A stretch of 37,745 nt of DNA. Source: Candidatus Cloacimonadota bacterium (GTDB lineage Bacteria > Cloacimonadota > Cloacimonadia > Cloacimonadales > Cloacimonadaceae). Of this stretch, positions 16,701-23,864 are shown piece after piece; positions within the stretch are counted from its first letter, which is position 1, and each line of letters opens with the position of its first letter. The stretch is taken from the NCBI GenBank assembly GCA_023228125.1, contig JALOBT010000027.1:1-37745 (forward strand). The letters are read 5' to 3'. The notes below the pieces were generated by a model that saw only the letters and a program-made list of their open reading frames with translations, did not search any database and was not told the origin of the DNA. The translations under genes and the position numbers were made by a program.

Positions 16701-17750
16701 CATGTTATGATAGAGTACAAAAAGCAATATGAGGTTCCGCTCAAAACCCAATTTAGCGATAAACAGATGAAAGACATGGCTTATGATTATAAATCTGTGC
16801 TCGATAGATACGATGTAGCCTTTGAACAAGACCCCCATTTGCAGCTTTACAAAGCCATCTCCCACGTCCTGGATAGCTGGGATACAGAGCGTGCCAAGCT
16901 ATATCGAGCCAAGCTCCATATCGCCGAAGAATGGGGCACCGCAGTGATCATTCAAAAGATGGTGATGGGCAATATTTCCCTGGAAAGTGGCACCGGAGTG
17001 CTCTTTACCTTTGCGGATTGGCACCATGAACCCGGCATCTGTCTGAACGGAGATTTTACCCTGTGCAGCCAGGGAGAAGACGTGGTGGCTGGTCTGGTGC
17101 ATACCCTGCCTATTTCTGAAGCGGAAAGAAAACGGCAACAGGGTGAGATCTCGATGGAAAAGGATTTCCCGGACTTGTATCATGCGCTGCTGCGCTATGC
17201 CAAACAGCTCATTGAAGAGAAGCGCTATCCTCATCAGGAGATAGAATTTACCTTTGAAGGCACATCTGAGGAGCAGATGTATATCCTCCAGACGCGAAAC
17301 CAGGTAATTATCAAAAGCCCGGAATACAAGGTCCTGGGCACCAAGGAATCCAAGCTGCATAGCATCGGCACTGGGATTGGCATTGGCAAAGGTGCTATGA
17401 ATGGCATCATCGTGATTCGAGAAGAAGACATCCAGCTTTACAAAGCTCAGGATATCCCTTTGATCCTGGTAAGACCGGATACCGTGCCTGATGATATGGT
17501 GCTGCTCTTCGAATGCCAGGGGCTTCTAACCTCCAGAGGCGGCGTAACTTCTCATGCAGCAGTCACCGCTACGCGCCTGGGCCTGATCGGGATAGTAAAT
17601 TGCCGTGAACTCCTTGTGGATGAAGATAACTCCACCTGCAAAATCGGAGATTTGCAGCTCAAAGCGGGTGACAAAATCTCGCTGGATGCCACCGGCGGAA
17701 CTATCTACCTGGGGCACTATCCCCTGCAAAGCGTGTACTCTCTATTCTAA
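13713..17750 (+). CDS. PPDK-like ATP-grasp/phosphohistidine protein with large unknown N-terminal region and no PEP-binding barrel
   Basis: The frame is open from ATG 13647 (1367 aa), but GTG 13713 has AAGGAG 6 nt upstream and lies after the likely promoter, so 1345 residues are preferred. Numbered from 13647: residues ~1-870 are mostly helical and were not recognised. Residues ~885-1210 are a PPDK/PEP-synthase ATP-grasp domain (FPVPPGFVITTDLF, LLFSVRSGAPMSLPGAMDT, SGTGVLFTF, SQGEDVVAG, QEIEFTFEG, ILQTRNQ). Residues ~1230-1367 are the swivelling phosphohistidine domain with TSRGGVTSHAAVTA (His1303). The chain then ends, so the C-terminal PEP/pyruvate TIM barrel of PPDK is absent. The order ATP-grasp then His domain at the C-terminus recalls rifampicin phosphotransferase. 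The phosphate acceptor is unknown. GAPDH follows after 31 bp, suggesting one operon. Confidence 0.8.
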   Translation: MDSIESQALTVNLQNTRVIEIPLDDSAKWLLELSSDYFGVNQRLRAFLDELYHPFVNPSIALGLMRTSILGDLWWYCAHEQNEKALNVILDFYQKAETTCTKDEQRKKLFQDFLEFCTALCEHGLPALYQRVLDMIGAFCAAHQMLFIRLSSVARKSLVKLEQKGADSEQCTQILRQLLEATLSHWQNSTDINSWLSRLQDKPEDMDLSLLPSDDFYEQWQKVLRDATNTLDLQAVPAFSEIASLHRNYIREFPHLSHRVQYIFFLLGLPTMIDLMDHILWDLNRQLANLYEELSPQEVSLMLDTVFETLVSFSKTHLSIVLDCLHTIGKAVLKGSNLDLKRKIIEQIISLGYTPPGEVRIASDWQIDVDKNHVKHLRILLELIAIDPMRNKDLLAFTIISMTRKGVFISDTDLFQKDVSAFLGADLSPIFVQSKHLLRIFPVFFNEIGAEGEIRDASTNLDELSQRKDRLIHFLRKQVHTESNNTHITLIENILRYWVTLDPSPLKNNIPEDVWLQLKTLSRHTQAQSKAVNAFLAQIGLSYTELLALSWQRVEIIFKDLEEDYYAKRLKLLCYCHFLLKDKYNLDPYDIVKFLARYSFFDAKEQNRLRTSLTRKDYDSASRQMLGYIGKLNTQILDPKPTIPWENIYYKRHIAAGIPSMYGIYREPKLEAMGMVFRLENVIRRMFERSREQLNLSYINGKTLRRIVRILDIYDYAMKQEMVTSDAFGTALAMLSSVQNISNISLEQYLDIFNLLKDSVNEIINEYYYRFYDSQLASLEAKLGSRKQKEIFAEEFYRSLLSASFLVQGLDNFITRILESLNEMRQLFCKEDIVKLMSYDPDRLFFHLYTRNSRIENQVLLGSKAFFLKRLHQYEFPVPPGFVITTDLFRNREIINTHPDISAEFDTLLKLNLKRMEQHTNLEFGNPERPLLFSVRSGAPMSLPGAMDTFLNIGLNDEITERLSQQKNYGWTAWDCYRRLIQSWGMAYGIDRDEFDHVMIEYKKQYEVPLKTQFSDKQMKDMAYDYKSVLDRYDVAFEQDPHLQLYKAISHVLDSWDTERAKLYRAKLHIAEEWGTAVIIQKMVMGNISLESGTGVLFTFADWHHEPGICLNGDFTLCSQGEDVVAGLVHTLPISEAERKRQQGEISMEKDFPDLYHALLRYAKQLIEEKRYPHQEIEFTFEGTSEEQMYILQTRNQVIIKSPEYKVLGTKESKLHSIGTGIGIGKGAMNGIIVIREEDIQLYKAQDIPLILVRPDTVPDDMVLLFECQGLLTSRGGVTSHAAVTATRLGLIGIVNCRELLVDEDNSTCKIGDLQLKAGDKISLDATGGTIYLGHYPLQSVYSLF

Positions 17751-17781
17751 CAAAATAATATAGATAAAGGAGACTGAAAGC

Positions 17782-19029
17782 ATGAACCTAAGCTTAAGCA
17801 ACAAAAACCTGCTGGGCATAAACAGCCTGGGCAGAATCGGAAAACTCCTCTTGTGGAAACAGATCCATCTTAGACATTTTGATGGATTCGTGGTGAATTG
17901 CGGACGTGAAGTCGGCAAAAGTTTCGATGATCTGATTCAGACCATCGAAAACGACAGTAACTATGGCTCTATCCACAAATTCCTCTATGGTATGGTGGGC
18001 AAAAATGCCGAAATCAAGATCTTGGATCGTGAGAAACAAATCCTGAGCATTGATGGCTTACCCATCAAGGTCCTGCACTCAGCCCGAGACCCCAAAGACA
18101 TCAACTGGCTGAATGAAGGCGTGAAAATCGTGGTGGACTGCACCGGCAGTTTCCTGGATCCCACCCAGGCTACAGAAGCCGGCAAACCCTGCTTGCGCGG
18201 ACATCTTGATTCCGGCGCGTTGAAAGTGATTGCCAGTGCTCCTTTCAAGATCAAAGGCACAGCTACGATGCCTGAAGATGCCAAAACCATGATCTTTGGT
18301 ATCAATCATCTGGAATATGACCCCACAAAGCATCACATCATCTCTGCTGCATCCTGCACCACTACTGGCCTGGCACACATGATGAAGCCTTTGATGGAAA
18401 ACAAGCTCACCTCCAGAATCGTCACCGCTTCCATGAGCACCATCCATGCCTCTACCAATACCCAATCCATTTTGGATAACGTGCCCAAAGCTGGGGCTAC
18501 AGACCTGCGCAAATCCCGCAGCATGATCAATAACATCATCCTATCTTCCACCGGTGCCGCCAAAGCGTTGGAACTGGTAATACCTGCGGTGAAAAAGATC
18601 GGTTTTATGGCCGATAGCGTTCGCATACCTACCAATACGGTGTCGCTCATCAACCTCAATGTAACCTTCTATACCAAGCTGGATGAACTGGGTGAGCCTC
18701 TGATCAATCGCAAATTGATCAACGAAGTCTATGCCAATGCTGCCAAAGGTGCCCAAAAAGACCTCCTGGTGTACAGTGAAAGACAAAACGTCTCCGCTGA
18801 TATCGCTGGCACCATAGCCGCTGTGACCCTGGAAGCCCACGAAACCCATACCCGCACCGGCTTCATCAGCTTCCCGCCGGAAGCTCTGGCCCTGCAAGGT
18901 GTAAAGACAGACAAAGAACTGGGCATGCCGGTGACCCACGCCAAGATCTTTGGCTGGTACGATAACGAGCTTGGCTCCTATGTGCATTGCCTCTCCATGC
19001 TCACAAACTATATCGCTGATAATAGTTGA
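17782..19029 (+). CDS. gap: Glyceraldehyde-3-phosphate dehydrogenase, divergent long form
   Basis: 415 residues, longer than the usual ~335. AAAGGAG lies 8 nt before the ATG. The NAD-binding start is GINSLGRIGK (usually GFGRIGR). The catalytic cysteine is C192 in AASCTTTG (usually ASCTTN) with H222 in STIHAST as base. Other landmarks: NNIILSSTGAAKAL, RIPTNTVSLINLNV and the closing GWYDNELGSYVH. The expected reaction is reversible oxidative phosphorylation of glyceraldehyde 3-phosphate in glycolysis or gluconeogenesis. The extra length is spread over the N-terminal domain and the segment before the final WYDNE motif. Co-directional with the PPDK-like gene 31 bp upstream. The change of the Asn after SCTT and the altered dinucleotide site leave cofactor preference open. 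Confidence 0.85.
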   Translation: MNLSLSNKNLLGINSLGRIGKLLLWKQIHLRHFDGFVVNCGREVGKSFDDLIQTIENDSNYGSIHKFLYGMVGKNAEIKILDREKQILSIDGLPIKVLHSARDPKDINWLNEGVKIVVDCTGSFLDPTQATEAGKPCLRGHLDSGALKVIASAPFKIKGTATMPEDAKTMIFGINHLEYDPTKHHIISAASCTTTGLAHMMKPLMENKLTSRIVTASMSTIHASTNTQSILDNVPKAGATDLRKSRSMINNIILSSTGAAKALELVIPAVKKIGFMADSVRIPTNTVSLINLNVTFYTKLDELGEPLINRKLINEVYANAAKGAQKDLLVYSERQNVSADIAGTIAAVTLEAHETHTRTGFISFPPEALALQGVKTDKELGMPVTHAKIFGWYDNELGSYVHCLSMLTNYIADNS

Positions 19030-19059
19030 TTGAGCCGATAGTCGCAGCTAATATGATAG

Positions 19060-19092
19060 GCCCGTGCCGCATTCTGGTGCGGGCTTACTTTT
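19060..19092 (+). terminator. Probable terminator after gap
   Basis: GCCCGTGCC (19060-19068) pairs with GGTGCGGGC (19076-19084), nine pairs with two G-T wobbles and a 7-nt loop, followed by TTACTTTT. It lies 31 bp after the gap stop. Confidence 0.6.
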
Positions 19093-19254
19093 CGACATTT
19101 ATCGTTTTGTATGATCTAAGCTCTGAGCGCACCTGCAGTGACAGCGTTCTACAATACAAATAATTGGCCGATTATCCCGATTTAGAACACAATTCAGCTT
19201 GACTTAATTCAGTTATGATAAAATATAGTAAAAAAGTCAAAATAGGAGAAAGCA

Positions 19255-19536
19255 ATGTTAAACACAAACGAATATTTCGAGGGCAGAGTAAAATCCATCG
19301 CTCTAAAGAATGCTCACGGGGCATCCACCGTTGGCGTAATGGATATCGGAGAGTATGAATTTGGTACCAGCAGTATAGAGCATATGACTGTGATCAGCGG
19401 TGTCTTGATGGTGAAACTGCCTGAAAGTAAGGCTTGGAAGCAGTACAAAGCCACAGAAACCTTCATCGTGGCGGCAAATCAGAAGTTCGGAGTGAAAGCC
19501 GAAGAACAGACTGCCTATCTCTGCCGATACGAATAA
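19255..19536 (+). CDS. ppnP: Pyrimidine/purine nucleoside phosphorylase PpnP (DUF1255)
   Basis: 93 residues, the normal length for this single cupin domain. The N-terminal NEYFEGRVKSIAL, the central EHMTVISGVLMVKLP and the C-terminal AYLCRYE closely follow E. coli PpnP (YaiE). The family cleaves nucleosides with phosphate to the base and (deoxy)ribose 1-phosphate. TAGGAG stands 6 nt before the ATG. An AT-rich upstream stretch with TTGACT (19199-19204) may contain its promoter, but the -10 spacing is poor. It is a single-gene unit with its own terminator at 19591. A role in salvage would fit the guanine deaminase in the same window. Confidence 0.9.
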   Translation: MLNTNEYFEGRVKSIALKNAHGASTVGVMDIGEYEFGTSSIEHMTVISGVLMVKLPESKAWKQYKATETFIVAANQKFGVKAEEQTAYLCRYE

Positions 19537-19590
19537 GGCTGGCATTCGCAGCTTTGCTTCCCTGATCTTACTGCGTTATTCCATTATAAG

Positions 19591-19618
19591 AAAAGGCGGA
19601 GATTGCACTCCGCCTTTT
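19591..19618. terminator. Bidirectional intrinsic terminator
   Basis: AAAAGGCGGAG (19591-19601) and CTCCGCCTTTT (19608-19618) form a perfect 11-bp stem with a 6-nt loop; T-runs are present on both strands. It separates convergent ppnP and the minus-strand hydrolase operon. Confidence 0.9.
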
Positions 19619-19624
19619 ATGAAT

Positions 19625-20422
19625 TTATACTTTCAAGTCCGAGATCGGAAGCTCCCAGAAAGTGGTATCATGATTGAGTAGCAGAATGCCACTTTTGGCT
19701 TTGAGCCGGTCATAAATCAATTTCTTGCCTGCCACGGTATCGCTTCTACAAACATCATAAGCAGAAGTAACCGCAGGTGAAATGTGAAAGCTCGTGGGGA
19801 TAATATCGCCCGCATAGATGTAAAAACCTTCCGGGCTATCTATCTGCACAAACTGGCTGCCCACTGAATGGCCGCCGGTTTTCACGCAGGTGACTCCCTC
19901 GGCAATCTCAAGTTCACCTTCGATAAGTTCCAGCTTGCCATGATGTTCCAAAAGAGCAAGCTGATGCTCAAAGGCATAAGCTGCCTGATTGGTGGTATCC
20001 GGAGCTTTGGCCATGTCCCATTCGTCCTTTTGGATCCAGTATTTGGCCTTGGGGAAGGTGAGAACATCCTGAGTGCCAAAGCTGGTGATAATGCCACCAG
20101 CGTGATCAAAATGCAGATGAGTCATGATCACATCGGTGATATCCCGGTCACGAAAACCGAGCTCAGCCAAAGCGGCTGGCAAGGCAAATTCACTGGGCCG
20201 GTAGATCTCTTCTTGCTTATCGCTGAGACGATTCCCTACACCTGTATCGATCAGAATGCGGCGATCACCGCTCACGATCAACAGCAGATTCAGGTCCAAT
20301 CTTCTGCGGCGCTTCTCATCGGTCTGGATCTTCTTTCCCCAGATCGCATATGGAAGCACGCCCAAAAAGGCACCACCGTCTGACCAATAATGTCCGGCGT
20401 GGACTTTAAATATCTTTGCCAC
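19625..20422 (-). CDS. Metallo-beta-lactamase-fold hydrolase
   Basis: 265 residues beginning at a GTG that lies inside the end of khpB (17-bp overlap). The zinc motif HLHFDHAGG is present, with further ligands in GGHSVGSQ, YAGDIIP and the late LLNHDTTF. The leading DLNLLLIVSGDRRILIDTGVG strand pair is typical of the AHL-lactonase-like/glyoxalase II-like branch. The substrate cannot be named; lactone or thioester hydrolysis is possible. No signal peptide, hence cytoplasmic. Placed last in the rpmH-yidC-khpB operon and closed by the terminator at 19591. Functional linkage to that operon is not evident. Confidence 0.85.
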   Translation of the reverse strand: MAKIFKVHAGHYWSDGGAFLGVLPYAIWGKKIQTDEKRRRRLDLNLLLIVSGDRRILIDTGVGNRLSDKQEEIYRPSEFALPAALAELGFRDRDITDVIMTHLHFDHAGGIITSFGTQDVLTFPKAKYWIQKDEWDMAKAPDTTNQAAYAFEHQLALLEHHGKLELIEGELEIAEGVTCVKTGGHSVGSQFVQIDSPEGFYIYAGDIIPTSFHISPAVTSAYDVCRSDTVAGKKLIYDRLKAKSGILLLNHDTTFWELPISDLKV

Positions 20423-21290
20423 CGGAGTCTTTTGCCTGCTCTTGAGCTTTGTTTGGTCTGGGTTTGGGGCGGGGGCGACGCTGTTGCACCCGGGGCTTGC
20501 GTTCTGGTTTGGCTACTGTTTCCACTTCCGCTTTGTTTTCTGCTGGCTCTCTCTTGGGTGCAGGTTTTCTGGGGGAAGGTCTCTGAGGCCTGCGGGCACG
20601 GTCTGGCTTCGGACTCCTGGTATCTTCAGGTTTATCCAGGGAATTCTGTTTCCTGATTTCGCTTTCCTTTTGCTTCGAAGAGAAGATCACAATGCGTTTG
20701 TTTTCTCCTTCTCCCACGGTGAGAGTGCGAAGGCCCTTATCCCCTTCGATATGACGGTGGATAATCCTTCTTTCGCCTGGATTCATGGGCTCCAGAGTGA
20801 GGGATTTGTTCTGGATCTTCACCTTCTTGATATCCGAGATGTAGCGATTCAAGAATTGTGTTTCACGGCGCGCTCTATAGCCATCTGCATCCACATAGAT
20901 GCGTTCGATGGTTCTATCATCTTCAAAGGCACGGTTGATCAGGTATTGGATGGTTTCCAGCATGGAGCCGTTCTTGCCGATGACAAAGCCGGGCTCCGCT
21001 ACTCCTTCAATGGTAAGAAAGAGAGTTTTGCCCTCGGTTTTACTAATTACTTTGCCAAAGCTGACGCCCATTTTAGTTAATAAAGTTTCGGTAAAAAGTC
21101 TCACCCTATCCTGGTTTTCAGGAAGCTGAAAACGCACCAGGGCGATCTTGTTTGCGAAAAGCCCAAAAAATCCTTTGCTGGGCTTTTTAATAATCTCATA
21201 TTTAAGTTCGTGATCACTGATACTGTGCTCACTGCGGAATTTGCGGATGATCTCTTCGACTGAGTCTCCGCTTCTATCGATCGTGTTCAT
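20406..21290 (-). CDS. khpB: KhpB/Jag family RNA-binding protein with long basic tail
   Basis: 294 residues from ATG 21290 (AAGGAA upstream); the longer frame to 21368 runs into yidC and is rejected. Domains: Jag_N (~1-55, with KKPSKGFFGLFANKIALVRF), a KH domain (~65-145) with the GxxG-type loop VIGKNG at 104-109, and R3H (~148-210) with R174 and H178. From ~205 to the end comes an unusual tail rich in Arg, Lys and Pro (RRPQRPSPRKPAPKR, RRPRPKPRPNK), likely disordered and nucleic-acid binding. KhpB usually pairs with KhpA and binds many RNAs, influencing cell shape and division. Follows yidC by 11 bp, the standard order near bacterial origins. Confidence 0.9.
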   Translation of the reverse strand: MNTIDRSGDSVEEIIRKFRSEHSISDHELKYEIIKKPSKGFFGLFANKIALVRFQLPENQDRVRLFTETLLTKMGVSFGKVISKTEGKTLFLTIEGVAEPGFVIGKNGSMLETIQYLINRAFEDDRTIERIYVDADGYRARRETQFLNRYISDIKKVKIQNKSLTLEPMNPGERRIIHRHIEGDKGLRTLTVGEGENKRIVIFSSKQKESEIRKQNSLDKPEDTRSPKPDRARRPQRPSPRKPAPKREPAENKAEVETVAKPERKPRVQQRRPRPKPRPNKAQEQAKDSGGKDI

Positions 21291-21301
21291 TAAAATATTC
21301 C

Positions 21302-22927
21302 TTAGTTTCTGTGCTTTTTGAGCAGATAATACTGCTGAATTACTGAGTAAATGTTGAAAACAGTCCAATACAATACCAGGCCTGCGGGCATACCTTTGAA
21401 GATGAAGAACATCATGATCGGCATCATCCAGGTCATCATTTTCTGAGTGGATTGAGCCGCTTTCTGCTTTTCATCCATCTCGTCCACATTAGCCTGTTTG
21501 GGTTGCATCATTTTGGATTGTATGATCATAAAAACACCCATGAGAATGGGTAGTATCATGTAAGGATCTGGCTCAGAGAGATCCTTTAACCAGAAGACAA
21601 AACCTGCATTGCGCATATCAAGAGAGTAGCGCAATACATTATAGAGTGCAAAGAAGATCGGCATCTGCAGCAACAAAGGCAGACATCCGGACATGGGGCT
21701 GGCTCCGGCTTCTTTGTAAAGCTTGCTCATTTCTACTTGCAGAGTTTTGGGATCGTTTTTGTACTTGGCTTGTAGGGCATGCAATTGAGGCTGAATCTGC
21801 TGCATTTTGAAGGATGCGCTCATACTCTTATTGGTAAGCGGATGCAAAACAATCTTGATCAGGAAGGCAAAGATCACGATGACTACGCCGTAGTTTTTCA
21901 CAATGCCATACAGCCAGCTCAAAAACCAGGCAAAGGCATTGGCGAGCCAACGCAGCCAATTGTAGCCACGCTCGGCGATGTTTTCCATCTGCGGACCGTA
22001 AGTCTTGAGCATACTTGCATCAGCAGGCCCGGCAAACAGCACAAAGTTTTGCTCCCAATTTGATTTGGCTGTGCGCTGAATACTATCCACGCTGAATCCA
22101 GGATTCTCGGTATCAGGATTGATTTCGCCGCTAAAGCCTCTGCTGAGTTGAGGCTCGGTTTCCATCAAAGCGAGCGTGAAATACTTGCTACGCACAGCGG
22201 CGAAACCATAGCTGCCGAAATTGCCAGAAGGTGGTTTCTTGCGCATCTTGCCAAGCGTGAGCTTTAAAAGCTCATTATCTGCATAGAGGAAGAATCTGTA
22301 ATCCTGTGCTTTGGTCTTAAGATTCTTTTCACTATCAGCAATGCCGGCCGAAAGATCCAGCCTGATCCCATTCACATTGCCCAAGTTTTGGACTTTGGTG
22401 ATTACGCCGATGCCATACTTTTCGTCCAGATTGTACTCTCGTAAAACCTGGGGCTCAGCCTCTTCTCCCAGGTAAAAGCTAATGCTTTTCCCCTCGGGAT
22501 TTTCGCTAAAGGCAAAATTGCGCTTAGCAAGGTCAATATCTGTGCTGCCTTGCGAGATCGTGGTGCCCAGAATGGCCTCATTCTCCGGGATCAGATCCAC
22601 CGGTACCCCTTCACTGTAATCATATCCTTTGAGCTTGATGGATCTGACTACTGCACCCTTGCTGCTAAAGACTACCTTCACATAGTCGTTTTCCAGCTCC
22701 AATTCTTGAGTTTCTGCGCCTTCAATGAAGACCAAACTATCCGAGTAAGCGAGCTGTGGTTCAGTGGCATCCTTCTCCAGAGTATCGGCCAGAGCAGGCT
22801 CCTGCTGGAGCAGCTCATTTTGCTGGTTAAGTCGTGCACTTTCGCGTTGAGGTTTCCAGACGAACTGATCAAAAGCCAGCCATAAGGCCAGCATCAAGAG
22901 CAGAGCAGTAAGGGTTCGTTTATCCAA
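21302..22927 (-). CDS. yidC: Membrane protein insertase YidC
   Basis: 541 residues from a TTG start; TAAGGAGAT before it gives good spacing and includes the yidD stop. Layout is the Gram-negative type: an N-terminal membrane anchor (~5-22, TLTALLLMLALWLAFDQFVW), a periplasmic beta domain (~55-320), then the conserved five-helix core starting near FAWFLSWLYGIVKNYGVVIV. Core landmarks include KIVLHPLTNKSM, the GCLPLLLQMPIFFALYNVLR segment and the last helix GLVLYWTVFNIYSVIQQYYL. The protein inserts inner-membrane proteins with or without SecYEG. Located between yidD and khpB. Confidence 0.95.
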   Translation of the reverse strand: MDKRTLTALLLMLALWLAFDQFVWKPQRESARLNQQNELLQQEPALADTLEKDATEPQLAYSDSLVFIEGAETQELELENDYVKVVFSSKGAVVRSIKLKGYDYSEGVPVDLIPENEAILGTTISQGSTDIDLAKRNFAFSENPEGKSISFYLGEEAEPQVLREYNLDEKYGIGVITKVQNLGNVNGIRLDLSAGIADSEKNLKTKAQDYRFFLYADNELLKLTLGKMRKKPPSGNFGSYGFAAVRSKYFTLALMETEPQLSRGFSGEINPDTENPGFSVDSIQRTAKSNWEQNFVLFAGPADASMLKTYGPQMENIAERGYNWLRWLANAFAWFLSWLYGIVKNYGVVIVIFAFLIKIVLHPLTNKSMSASFKMQQIQPQLHALQAKYKNDPKTLQVEMSKLYKEAGASPMSGCLPLLLQMPIFFALYNVLRYSLDMRNAGFVFWLKDLSEPDPYMILPILMGVFMIIQSKMMQPKQANVDEMDEKQKAAQSTQKMMTWMMPIMMFFIFKGMPAGLVLYWTVFNIYSVIQQYYLLKKHRN

Positions 22928-22936
22928 AATATCTCC

Positions 22937-23179
22937 TTAGGGCAAAGGGTCCTGTCCACCACGGCAAAAAGGATTGCAACGCAAGATCCGCCAAACGCTT
23001 AAGTAAAGTGCCCGGGGGAAGCTATAACGCTGAAATGCCTGATAGGCGTATGTGGAACAAGTGGGGGTAAATCGGCAGCTTCGTGGTAAAACTGGTGAAA
23101 TTACCATCTGGTAAAAGCGGATGAGCAGCATGAATAGCCTTGAGGGCAGGCTGATTAGGCTATTTAAAGTCAGTCGCAT
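22937..23179 (-). CDS. yidD: Membrane protein insertion efficiency factor YidD
   Basis: 80 residues from ATG 23179, which overlaps the rnpA end by 10 bp; the frame itself is open a little further upstream but that part overlaps rnpA more. The hallmark RFYQMVISPVLPRSCRFTPT, CSTYAYQAF and RILRCNPFCRGG motifs, with conserved cysteines, are all present. It is a small membrane-associated protein that helps YidC-dependent insertion. The gene order rpmH-rnpA-yidD-yidC is conserved across bacteria. Confidence 0.93.
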   Translation of the reverse strand: MRLTLNSLISLPSRLFMLLIRFYQMVISPVLPRSCRFTPTCSTYAYQAFQRYSFPRALYLSVWRILRCNPFCRGGQDPLP

Positions 23180-23484
23180 CTTTCCAGAACTCCAAGTTGA
23201 GCAGACAGATCCGGCCATGAAAGCTCGGCGGCTCCCTGTCTGGCGATAATATTAATTTTAAGGCCATCTGGCAGGGTAGAGCTGTGTGCTCTCACCCAAG
23301 CCCGGACCCTGCGTTTGAGCCGGTTACGCTGGACGGCTCCTGCTACTTTTTTACTGATCGTAATGCCTACTGCAGACCCCTGAAGATCTGGCAGATAAGG
23401 AATGTAAAAATTCCTGGTATGTAGCGAGGACTCCGCGCTTCTAAATTCCATGTACTCCTGATGAGCGGTGATCCAGCGGATCAT
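23170..23484 (-). CDS. rnpA: Ribonuclease P protein component
   Basis: 104 residues if the ATG at 23484 is used, which lies 2 nt after the rpmH stop; the frame is also open to 23529, inside rpmH, which would add 15 residues. The family core is clear: GITISKKVAGAVQRNRLKRRVRAW, the RNR motif that contacts P RNA, and LKINIIARQGAAELSW. RnpA aids 5' maturation of tRNA. In relatives the N-terminus is about as long as in the shorter version (start, then ~13 residues to the EF-like segment, here YMEF), so 23484 is preferred, with moderate certainty. Confidence 0.9.
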   Translation of the reverse strand: MIRWITAHQEYMEFRSAESSLHTRNFYIPYLPDLQGSAVGITISKKVAGAVQRNRLKRRVRAWVRAHSSTLPDGLKINIIARQGAAELSWPDLSAQLGVLERCD

Positions 23485-23486
23485 CT

Positions 23487-23621
23487 TTAGACAGAGAGAG
23501 TCTTTCTTCCTTTGGCTCTGCGACGGCATATTACCTTGCGGCCATTTCTGGTGGCCATGCGACTACGGAAACCGTGAGTATTTTTCCGTGATCTGTTTGA
23601 GGGCTGATAAGTCCTTTTCAT
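23487..23621 (-). CDS. rpmH: 50S ribosomal protein L34
   Basis: 44 residues, too short for most ORF screens: begins MKRTYQPSNRSRKNTHGFRS, continues RMATRNGRKVICRRRAKGRK and ends TLSV. This is a near-canonical L34. AAAGGAGAT stands 6 nt upstream of the ATG at 23621. First gene of the rpmH-rnpA-yidD-yidC-khpB block. About 240 bp of AT-rich DNA lies upstream before the terminator of trxA; TTGACT at its centre (minus strand) could be a -35 but no good -10 was found at normal spacing. dnaA and an obvious origin are not in the window. Confidence 0.97.
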   Translation of the reverse strand: MKRTYQPSNRSRKNTHGFRSRMATRNGRKVICRRRAKGRKTLSV

Positions 23622-23810
23622 TTATATATCTCCTTTAGATTTCAGCATATTTTGCTTAGAATGTCAGTTTTTTGAATGGCGTGATTAAGTCAAGTATTTT
23701 TCATGCTCCGGCTTTCCCTTTGTAGAGCCGTTCTTCCTACAAAGAGCTCCAAAATCCATGAAAATACTCATAAATAATAGCCATTGCTTTGAAGATAAAG
23801 CAGATATGAA

Positions 23811-23836
23811 AAGGCGAAAACCTGAGTTTCCGCCTT
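23811..23836 (-). terminator. Terminator after groES-trxA
   Basis: On the minus strand AAGGCGGAAAC pairs with GTTTTCGCCTT (6 + 4 pairs around one A-C mismatch, loop of 4), followed by TTTTC. It starts 28 nt after the trxA stop. Confidence 0.7.
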
Positions 23837-23864
23837 ATAACTGGTAAATATACCCTGCAATTTT

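Noticed and set aside
20442..21080. 212-residue plus-strand frame
   Set aside because: Antisense to khpB, whose KH and R3H motifs are clear.
23622..23864. Origin of replication or DnaA boxes upstream of rpmH
   Set aside because: No TTATCCACA-type boxes or AT-rich 13-mers were seen and dnaA is not adjacent; only a terminator and AT-rich DNA are present.
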